This document shows positions 1 through 5,039 of a stretch of 18,816 bases of DNA, in pieces. The notes under the pieces were generated by a model that ran no database searches, was not told where the DNA came from, and saw only the letters and a program-made list of their open reading frames with translations. Source of the DNA: Candidatus Nomurabacteria bacterium (GTDB taxonomy: Bacteria > Patescibacteriota > Minisyncoccia > Phycocordibacterales > UBA5272); assembly GCA_003518045.1 (NCBI GenBank), contig DOZK01000032.1, positions 7,485 to 26,300 on the forward strand, read 5' to 3'. Position numbers and translations under genes: made by a program. Position 1 is the first letter of the stretch; the number at the start of each line of letters is the position of its first letter.

Positions 1-14
1 TATTTTGTATTCTG

Positions 15-87
15 TCGGAGTGCCGGGATTCGAACCCGGAGTCATCTGGTCCCAAACCAGACATGTTAGCCGTTACACCACACTCCG
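15..87 (-). tRNA. tRNA-Pro (anticodon UGG)
   Basis: Read on the minus strand, this folds as a full cloverleaf. The acceptor stem is CGGAGTG paired with CACTCCG with discriminator A. The anticodon stem TCTGG/CCAGA holds the seven-base loop TTTGGGA, which gives anticodon TGG. The T arm is CCGGG-TTCGAAT-CCCGG. The C1-G72 pair and A73 are usual for bacterial tRNA-Pro. The bases after A73 are CAG, so CCA is not encoded and must be added by the nucleotidyltransferase encoded at 1755-3266. Confidence 0.97.
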
Positions 88-145
88 ATATTTTTTTTAA
101 CTATAACTTTATTATAACAAACCGTTTATTTATAAGAGATGGCTA

Positions 146-186
146 ATGTTAGCCGTGCTATTAACACTTGCACACTCCGATATTTT
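146..186 (-). pseudogene. Partial duplicate of the tRNA-Pro 5' half
   Basis: Positions 146-156 repeat 63-73 exactly and 171-186 repeat 79-94 exactly. The 14 bases between them replace the 5 bases found in the intact gene. The copied part is the 5' acceptor strand and D arm plus the gene's immediate upstream DNA, including the T-rich stretch and AACTAT. There is no anticodon arm or T arm, so no tRNA can form. It lies upstream of the intact tRNA-Pro and looks like a decayed tandem duplication. Confidence 0.75.
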
Positions 187-237
187 ATTTAACTATTTTT
201 GTTGGAAACGTAAAGTGTATTCTAGCATATTCTAGAA

Positions 238-251
238 AAACCGCACGGTTT
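238..251 (-). terminator. Weak hairpin downstream of yraN
   Basis: On the minus strand AAACCG-TG-CGGTTT is followed by TTC. It lies 90 bp after the yraN stop codon. The stem is only 6 bp and the T tract is short. The spacer between it and yraN holds a low-complexity run at 271-300 (AAAATTGAAAATT repeated). Terminator activity is only a suggestion. Confidence 0.35.
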
Positions 252-340
252 GTATTTATGGTATTTTTTGAAAATTGAAAATTAAAAATTGAAAATTTTC
301 TCCGAACAGCAATAAATACTCATTAAAATTACAATTTCCC

Positions 341-730
341 CTATTCTTTATGAATATTCTCAATTAACTTAACTCTCCCCTCCCTCGTTTCAGTATTTAT
401 ATACACACAAGCTAAATCTATTTGCCATTTTATTTCTTTAGGAATATTTTTATGTTTTAAATAAGTCTCTACTGAGATTACAAACTTTGACCACTTAGCG
501 CGTGTTAAATTATCTTCTGGTTGAACATCTAAGTTCTCAGTCTCTGATAAATTATTGACTTTTACACTTTTCACTTCGATAAACCTCATTTTACTGTCTT
601 TTCTAGCAATTATGTCTATTTCCCCGTATCTTGTTCTGTAATTAGTCTCAAGAACAGAAAAGCCATGTTTCATAAGAAACGTTTTTGTTATATTCTCCCC
701 TATTTTACCGATTTCATTGTGTTGAGCCAT
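341..730 (-). CDS. yraN: YraN family (UPF0102) nuclease-like protein
   Basis: This 129-aa protein has the size and layout of the YraN/UPF0102 family, which has a restriction-endonuclease-like fold related to Holliday-junction resolvases. The N-terminal GxxGE segment (residues 8-12, GKIGE) is followed by NYRTRYGEIDIIA and FIEVKSV. These supply the D-x(n)-E-x-K arrangement expected of this fold: the E/D of GEID and the E-x-K of EVK. Its cellular role is not established for the family; a DNA-processing role is inferred from the fold. The ATG start has no Shine-Dalgarno. The parS-like palindrome at 755-770 lies 25-40 bp upstream, inside the likely promoter region. It is transcribed away from the tRNA-Gly/cca side. 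Confidence 0.88.
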   Translation of the reverse strand: MAQHNEIGKIGENITKTFLMKHGFSVLETNYRTRYGEIDIIARKDSKMRFIEVKSVKVNNLSETENLDVQPEDNLTRAKWSKFVISVETYLKHKNIPKEIKWQIDLACVYINTETREGRVKLIENIHKE

Positions 731-754
731 TTAAATTCAAGGATTACTTAATTT

Positions 755-770
755 TGTTTCACATGAAACG
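755..770. promoter_or_regulatory. parS-like palindrome
   Basis: TGTTTCACATGAAACG differs at two of 16 positions from the bacterial ParB-binding consensus TGTTTCACGTGAAACA. It is intergenic, upstream of yraN. Two more cores occur inside cca: TTTCACGTGAAA at 2383-2394 (perfect 12-bp core) and TTACACGTGAAA near 2339-2350 (11 of 12). Both of those coincide with ordinary Ser/Thr-Arg-Glu codons and may be chance. No parA or parB gene is in the window. Confidence 0.45.
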
Positions 771-889
771 TTTGTCCTATTGCTCACTATAAAAAGTCAA
801 AAGTTCGTAAGGAATGCTTATTCTATAAGACTATTTTGATATTACGGTCAATGTCTATACGACATGCCCTATACGTACTTTACTGTCTT

Positions 890-941
890 TTATCCCCATT
901 GCCCACAGGTTTATCCACAGTTTTGAAAAGTCAGGGGATAG
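890..941. other. DnaA-box cluster, possible oriC element
   Basis: TTATCCACA at 911-919 is a perfect consensus DnaA box. TTATCCCCA at 890-898 is a near match 21 bp away on the same strand. The opposite strand of 933-941 reads CTATCCCCT, a weaker match. A strongly AT-rich stretch follows at about 975-1075. The whole gap 731-1081 has no convincing gene: a 61-codon frame at 836-1021 runs through these boxes and looks like chance. Together with the parS-like site this could be part of a replication origin. Origin function is inferred. Confidence 0.4.
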
Positions 942-1081
942 CTAATGCTTTAGATCTTGAAGAAGATGGTGGGAGAGATTACAAAAAATTAATTCTTATT
1001 TGTGTTTTTTGTATTGTGTAAGTTTTTAGTTAACAATTTTTCTTTTCAAGGTTTAGCTATTATGTTACAATCATTGCTAAT

Positions 1082-1152
1082 GCGGTGTTGGTTTAGTGGT
1101 AGAACACGACCTTGCCAAGGTTGAGACAGGAGTTCGATTCTCCTACGCCGCA
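1082..1152 (+). tRNA. tRNA-Gly (anticodon GCC)
   Basis: The cloverleaf has acceptor stem GCGGTGT/ACGCCGC (one G-U pair), anticodon stem CGACC/GGTTG with loop TTGCCAA (anticodon GCC), and a T arm with GTTCGATTC. The discriminator base is A, where most bacterial tRNA-Gly carry U. CCA is not encoded, as the next bases are CAG. The last 22 bases (1132-1153) are repeated in inverted orientation at 1184-1205, see the neighbouring repeat entry. Confidence 0.97.
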
Positions 1153-1161
1153 CAGAATTCA

Positions 1162-1340
1162 AATAAAAACATTAGTTTTTATTGTGCGGCGTAGGAGAAT
1201 CGAACGGGGAAGGGGTCGGGAAACGGGAGTTTCCCGTGGAGGAAAACAGTGAGTGTACTCACGAACGTTAGAAACCGTGGGTTTCTAAAACAAAATGTAA
1301 TCATTTTGTGTTCGATAGTGTAACGTCTCCTACGCCGCTC
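1162..1340. repeat. Inverted and direct copies of the tRNA-Gly 3' end enclosing a hairpin cluster
   Basis: An AATAAAAAC/GTTTTTATT hairpin (1162-1183) is followed at 1184-1205 by a perfect 22-nt inverted copy of tRNA-Gly 1132-1153. A second direct copy is split: GTTCGAT at 1310-1316 and CTCCTACGCCGC at 1327-1338, separated by 10 extra bases. The inverted copy can thus pair with the real tRNA end or with the split copy. Between 1205 and 1310 sit four separate hairpins: CGGGAAAC/GTTTCCCG (1217-1236), GTGAGT/ACTCAC (1249-1262), TTAGAAACC/GGTTTCTAA (1268-1288) and ACAAAATG/CATTTTGT (1290-1309). No gene is seen here. Confidence 0.85.
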
Positions 1341-1398
1341 TTATTTTTAAAGTTCCACACGCAACGAATGCTAAAAAATCTTTGATTTATAAGGAAGC

Positions 1399-1500
1399 TC
1401 CACCAGGATTCAGCCACAAATTAAGATACTTCCACCAGGATTCGGTCACCAAACATATCTTTTTCTTTTCGAATTAATCAACCAGGATTCGGCTACAAAT
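1399..1500. repeat. Three degenerate repeats resembling a tRNA 3' end
   Basis: The word CCACCAGGATTCRGYYAC occurs at about 1400-1418 and 1432-1449, and a shortened form (ACCAGGATTCGGCTAC) at 1480-1496. It resembles the minus-strand view of a tRNA T arm plus acceptor end: compare CCACCAGGACTCGAACC at 1659-1675 of tRNA-Arg. The copies are spaced about 32 and 48 bp apart with unrelated AT-rich spacers. They look like decayed tRNA-end fragments, such as old integration junctions. No gene is visible between 1341 and 1652. Confidence 0.6.
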
Positions 1501-1544
1501 CTTTTTTCGCCGTCGCTCAAAAAGTTCGCAGCCCGCCTCTCGTG

Positions 1545-1661
1545 GTTTTGCTTGCTAGCAAAACATCACTGCGACCATTCGAGTCCTGACGCATCACGCG
1601 CAGGCGTGATGCTGTGGAAGCACAAAAAGTCTTCGCTCTGCTCGTCTTTTTGTGCTTCCAC
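1545..1661. repeat. Inverted copy of the tRNA-Arg 3' end with inserted hairpins
   Basis: GTGGAAGCACAAAAAG at 1614-1629 is a perfect 16-nt inverted match to 1646-1661, which includes the acceptor end of tRNA-Arg. TTCGAGTCCTG at 1578-1588 is an inverted copy of its T-arm segment. Between these two pieces, where the gene has none, sits a perfect 9-bp hairpin GCATCACGC-GCAG-GCGTGATGC (1591-1612). Another hairpin, GTTTTGCT/AGCAAAAC, lies near 1546-1565. The arrangement mirrors the one behind tRNA-Gly. Confidence 0.85.
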
Positions 1662-1724
1662 CAGGACTCGAACCTGGAACGACGGTTCCGAAGACCGTTG
1701 TGATATCCATTTCACCATGGAAGC
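1653..1724 (-). tRNA. tRNA-Arg (anticodon UCG)
   Basis: On the minus strand the acceptor stem is GCTTCCA/TGGAAGC with discriminator A. The anticodon stem ACGGT/ACCGT holds the loop CTTCGGA, giving anticodon TCG. The T arm is CCAGG-TTCGAGT-CCTGG. CCA is not encoded. Its 5' end lies only about 30 bp from the start of cca on the opposite strand, so the two promoters overlap. Confidence 0.96.
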
Positions 1725-1754
1725 TTGTATAATAGAGTTATACTATCATAAACA

Positions 1755-3266
1755 ATGAAAAACACACAGACAACATTGATAAATAATATTCCAAAGGAAG
1801 TAACAATGGTACTTGCTGTGCTTCAAAATGGGGGACATGAAGCCTTTCTTGTTGGTGGTTGCGTGAGAGATTTAATAATGGGAATAAAGCCAAAAGATTT
1901 TGATGTTACAACTAATGCGACACCAGAGCAAATAATAGCCTTATTTCCCAAGACTTTTTATGAAAATACATATGGAACAGTCGGAGTAGTTACTTGTGGA
2001 GAAGAGGGGTTACCAATCTGTAGTGATGAAACAGTAAAAATAGTTGAAGTTACACCATATCGTTTAGAAAGTACTTATTCTGATAATCGCCATCCAGATG
2101 AGGTAGCTTGGAGTAATAATATCGAAGATGATTTAAAGCGTCGTGATTTCACATGTAACGCTATTGCCTACAATTCTATAACCGGAGAAATTATTGACCC
2201 ATTCTTTGGTCAAAAGGACATAAAGGACAAATTAATAAGAGCAGTAGGAAATCCAGATTTAAGATTTAATGAAGACGGACTAAGACTTATGAGAGCTGTT
2301 AGGTTTATGAGCCAGCTTGATTTCGATATTTATCCCGTTACACGTGAAAGCTTGGAGAAAAATGCTCATCTTTTAAAAAACATTTCACGTGAAAGGGTTA
2401 GAGATGAATTTATAAAGCTTTTAATGACTGATTTTCCTATGCGGGGTCTGGTCATTATGAAAGATGTTGGTATTTTGGAGCAAGTTATTCCAGAATTATT
2501 AAATGGAATAGGGGTGGAACAAAATCAAGCACACAGTTTTGATGTTTGGGAGCATAATCTACGTACGCTTCAACATTCTGCAGACAAGAAATGGCCTTTG
2601 CACGTAAGACTTTCTGCAATTTTTCATGATATTTCAAAGCCAGAGACCAGACGTTACTCAAAAGAAAAAAATGAATATACTTTTTATGGGCATGATGTAG
2701 TTGGTGGGCGCGTTACACGTTCCATTATGGAGAGACTAAAGTTTTCAAAGGAAATGATTGAAAAAGTTTCAATGTTTGTGCGCTGGCATATGTTTTTCAG
2801 TGATCCTGAACAAATAACTTTGGCTGCGGTCAGACGAATGATTACAAATGTTGGTAAGGAAAATATTTGGGATTTAATAGATTTACGTATCTGTGATCGA
2901 GTTGGAACAGGAAGACCAAAGGAAGAACCTTATAGATTGAGAATGTATCAATCTATGGTTGAGCAAGCATTGAAGGACCCGATAAGTTTAAAGATGATAA
3001 AAACCGACGGGAAACGTATCATGGACGTTACACAAGAAACGCCTGGGCCAAAGATTGGTTTTGTTCTTCATGCTTTGTTTGATGAAGTATTGGAAGATCC
3101 TCTAAAAAATACTGAGGAATATTTGGATAAACAGGCAACGTTACTCATGAAACTCTCTGTTGAAGAATTAAAAGCTTTAGGTGTTGCAGGTAAACAAGAA
3201 ATGGAAGATAAAAACAAAGAGCAAGTTAAAGAAATTCGTAAACAGTTTAAAGTAAAAGGGGATTAG
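1755..3266 (+). CDS. cca: CCA-adding tRNA nucleotidyltransferase with HD domain
   Basis: This 503-aa enzyme adds or repairs the CCA tail of tRNAs from CTP and ATP, and is required here because the three tRNA genes nearby lack CCA. The class II nucleotidyltransferase head is clear: GGCVRD (residues 34-39), the metal-binding DFD (48-50), RRDFTCNA (129-136), EDGLRLMRAVRF (173-184) and SRERVRDEF (211-219). An HD phosphohydrolase-like domain follows, with FHD at 290-292. The C terminus is a lysine/glutamate-rich helix. The ATG has no Shine-Dalgarno and lies 10 nt after a TATACT (1739-1744), with another TATAAT at 1728-1733, so the mRNA may be leaderless or nearly so. A strong terminator follows. 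Confidence 0.96.
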   Translation: MKNTQTTLINNIPKEVTMVLAVLQNGGHEAFLVGGCVRDLIMGIKPKDFDVTTNATPEQIIALFPKTFYENTYGTVGVVTCGEEGLPICSDETVKIVEVTPYRLESTYSDNRHPDEVAWSNNIEDDLKRRDFTCNAIAYNSITGEIIDPFFGQKDIKDKLIRAVGNPDLRFNEDGLRLMRAVRFMSQLDFDIYPVTRESLEKNAHLLKNISRERVRDEFIKLLMTDFPMRGLVIMKDVGILEQVIPELLNGIGVEQNQAHSFDVWEHNLRTLQHSADKKWPLHVRLSAIFHDISKPETRRYSKEKNEYTFYGHDVVGGRVTRSIMERLKFSKEMIEKVSMFVRWHMFFSDPEQITLAAVRRMITNVGKENIWDLIDLRICDRVGTGRPKEEPYRLRMYQSMVEQALKDPISLKMIKTDGKRIMDVTQETPGPKIGFVLHALFDEVLEDPLKNTEEYLDKQATLLMKLSVEELKALGVAGKQEMEDKNKEQVKEIRKQFKVKGD

Positions 3267-3291
3267 TTATAAAATTGTCTTTTATAAATAT

Positions 3292-3323
3292 AAAAAAGTG
3301 ACAGACGAGGCTGTCACTTTTTT
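3292..3323. terminator. Bidirectional rho-independent terminator
   Basis: AAAAAAGTGACAG and CTGTCACTTTTTT form a perfect 13-bp arm pair around the loop ACGAGG. T tracts exist in both orientations. It sits between the convergent cca and the 3341-3769 gene and can end both transcripts. Confidence 0.92.
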
Positions 3324-3340
3324 CACAAGATAAACCTGGT

Positions 3341-3769
3341 TTATTTTTTCTTTATTAAACCAAGAATTTCTTTATCGTCCTCCGAAAGTTTTGATAAAGC
3401 ACTTTCAAGTTTTTTTGTTTCCTCTCTTTCTTTTGTTAGAGAATCTATTTCGGCGCTTAGCTCAATAGTTGTTCTTCGTTTTGCTATTGTATTCCCTTTG
3501 CCGTAATGATAGAGATAGTTTTGTGTTGTGGTAGCTGAGGCACCTTCACATTTAGCAAGGTAGAAACTATTGGTATCCTGACCTCTGTCCACGTAGCTAA
3601 CTTTGCAACCTTCAATGTTTGTAGCAACTTCAGCTATGACAGGGTTGATTAGTTTCTGTTTAGCTATCTCATTCCTTTTTTGAAAGTCCGTAGGTTCACA
3701 ACCTGGAATACCAAAAAGTAGAAGCCCTATAGCTAAAATAGCAATTAAGATAATAATAAATAATTTCAC
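3341..3769 (-). CDS. Hypothetical exported or lipoprotein-like protein
   Basis: This 142-aa protein is of no family I recognise. Residues 2-20 form a strongly hydrophobic segment followed by GIPGC (Cys24), a loose match to a lipobox, so it may be a lipoprotein or signal-anchored. The middle (residues 45-90) has two further cysteines and ends in a short conserved-looking stretch, AKCEGASATTTQNYLYHYGKG. Residues 100-142 are a highly charged, probably coiled-coil helix. A clear AAGGAG site precedes the ATG. The upstream gene 3790-4089 ends 20 bp before it, so the two form an operon. Confidence 0.75.
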   Translation of the reverse strand: MKLFIIILIAILAIGLLLFGIPGCEPTDFQKRNEIAKQKLINPVIAEVATNIEGCKVSYVDRGQDTNSFYLAKCEGASATTTQNYLYHYGKGNTIAKRRTTIELSAEIDSLTKEREETKKLESALSKLSEDDKEILGLIKKK

Positions 3770-3789
3770 AACATTCTCCTTTTTTAATT

Positions 3790-4089
3790 TCAGAATCTAT
3801 ATTTTTCGTAGAAGATTACCCAAAGGGCAATAATTATGACCATGGTTACGATTCCGGTGAATGGCATCTTGAAATAAAAACCAGTAATCGCGGGGACTGC
3901 AACCGTGATAAATGTTGCCACCCCAGCGAGGATTTTCTTTCTGGTAACGATGGTACCTTGTCTTTTGACAGAGTCAGTTATTTTTTTGTGTATAAGTACA
4001 ATAGTCCCAGCTATTGCAAAAAACGAAAGGACTCCCATGACAATGAACACGACCCAGAGGTCAATTAAAAAACGAGTATCTTGTTCCAT
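3790..4089 (-). CDS. Hypothetical small membrane protein, three helices
   Basis: This 99-aa protein has hydrophobic segments at about residues 8-33, 53-73 and 76-94, and a basic loop (KKITDSVKRQGTIVTRKK) between the first and second. A GGAG lies 7 nt before the ATG. A promoter TTGCCA/TATAGT on the minus strand begins at about 4161, directly beside the 4163-4180 palindrome. It is the first gene of a two-gene operon with 3341-3769 and is divergent from the TrmB-like regulator at 4218, which probably controls it. The function is unknown. Confidence 0.75.
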   Translation of the reverse strand: MEQDTRFLIDLWVVFIVMGVLSFFAIAGTIVLIHKKITDSVKRQGTIVTRKKILAGVATFITVAVPAITGFYFKMPFTGIVTMVIIIALWVIFYEKYRF

Positions 4090-4162
4090 TTTAAATCTCC
4101 AAGAGTTAGTAGTGAAAAGAACTATTGGTTGTAACTATATAACTTTATTAATGAGTGGCAAA

Positions 4163-4180
4163 TATCACCACATGGTGATA
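4163..4180. promoter_or_regulatory. Palindromic operator between divergent genes
   Basis: TATCACCA-CA-TGGTGATA is a perfect 8-bp inverted repeat with a 2-bp centre. It lies 1 bp from the minus-strand -35 (TTGCCA, 4156-4161) of the membrane-protein operon and about 27 bp upstream of the -10-like TATATT (4207-4212) of the TrmB-type gene. This is the usual place for an operator of a divergently encoded regulator. Binding by that regulator is inferred. Confidence 0.6.
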
Positions 4181-4217
4181 CAATGTACCACATATCAATA
4201 TAACTATATATTTAATT

Positions 4218-4985
4218 ATGTATTCAGAAATTTTAAGTGAACTTGGGCTCGCAAAGAATGAATCATTTATTTATATCACACTCGTTAAGTTTGGTGGACT
4301 TCCAGTTGCCACTATTGCACTTAAATCTGGGGTACACAGGAGAAATGTGTACGATAGTATGCAGAGATTAATCGAAAGAGGTTTGGTATATGAGGAAGTT
4401 GGTAATAAAGAAAATGTATATTTTGCTGTTGACCCAAATAAGTTATTAGAAATGGTTGAAGAAAAAAGAAGTAAGGTTGAGTCGCTTATGCCAGAGCTTT
4501 TGAAACAGTTTAAGTCATCAATGAGTGAGCAAAGTATTGCTGTATATAGTGGTATTGAGGGAGTAAAGAATTATCTTCGTCATATGGAAAGAGAGAATAA
4601 AGAAATATATTTGTATGGAGTACGCGGGGCATCATTGTCTTCTAAAGTAGAATATACTTTTAAACATTTCGTTAGTCAGTTAGAGAAGAATAAAATTAAA
4701 GCCAATGTTCTTTATAGGCATGATGTGATTAAAAATAATAAAGAGGCGATAGGGCATTGTGGAAAGACCTCACACAGTAGAATTCTTTCGGAGAAGTTTG
4801 ATGACTCAGCGACGTATACGGTTTTTGGTGACTATGTATATTTTGAATCAGGGCAATATACAAAGAAAAACCTAGACGAGGGGGGCGAGGTTGTATTATT
4901 TATGATTAAAAGTAAAAGTATTGCAGATATGATGAGGAATATGTTTAATTGTGCTTGGGAAGTTTCAAAAGAGTATAAGAAATAG
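4218..4985 (+). CDS. TrmB-family transcriptional regulator 1
   Basis: This 255-aa protein has a winged helix-turn-helix at residues 1-70 (SELGLAKNESFIYITLVKFG, then VHRRNVYDSMQRLIERGLV), a helical linker at about 75-100, and a C-terminal domain. That is the layout of TrmB-like regulators, which in archaea sense sugars. The ligand here is unknown. Two related proteins of nearly the same length lie at 10590-11360 and 15884-16651. The ATG lies 5 nt after a -10-like TATATT with no Shine-Dalgarno, so the transcript is probably leaderless. It is divergent from the small membrane operon across a palindrome, so autoregulation and control of that operon are likely. Confidence 0.85.
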   Translation: MYSEILSELGLAKNESFIYITLVKFGGLPVATIALKSGVHRRNVYDSMQRLIERGLVYEEVGNKENVYFAVDPNKLLEMVEEKRSKVESLMPELLKQFKSSMSEQSIAVYSGIEGVKNYLRHMERENKEIYLYGVRGASLSSKVEYTFKHFVSQLEKNKIKANVLYRHDVIKNNKEAIGHCGKTSHSRILSEKFDDSATYTVFGDYVYFESGQYTKKNLDEGGEVVLFMIKSKSIADMMRNMFNCAWEVSKEYKK

Positions 4986-5039
4986 TCTAAAAACTAATAA
5001 CTACCAACTAATAACTATCTCGGGGTATACTCTCTCTAC

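Noticed and set aside
836..1021. 61-codon frame in the yraN to tRNA-Gly gap
   Set aside because: No ribosome-binding site, odd composition, and it runs through the DnaA boxes. Better explained as chance in a regulatory region.
1552..1758. 68-codon frame across tRNA-Arg
   Set aside because: It lies on the reverse strand of a clear tRNA gene and its inverted copy.
3905..4240. 111-codon plus-strand frame
   Set aside because: It is antisense to the membrane protein gene at 3790-4089, which has its own ribosome-binding site and promoter.
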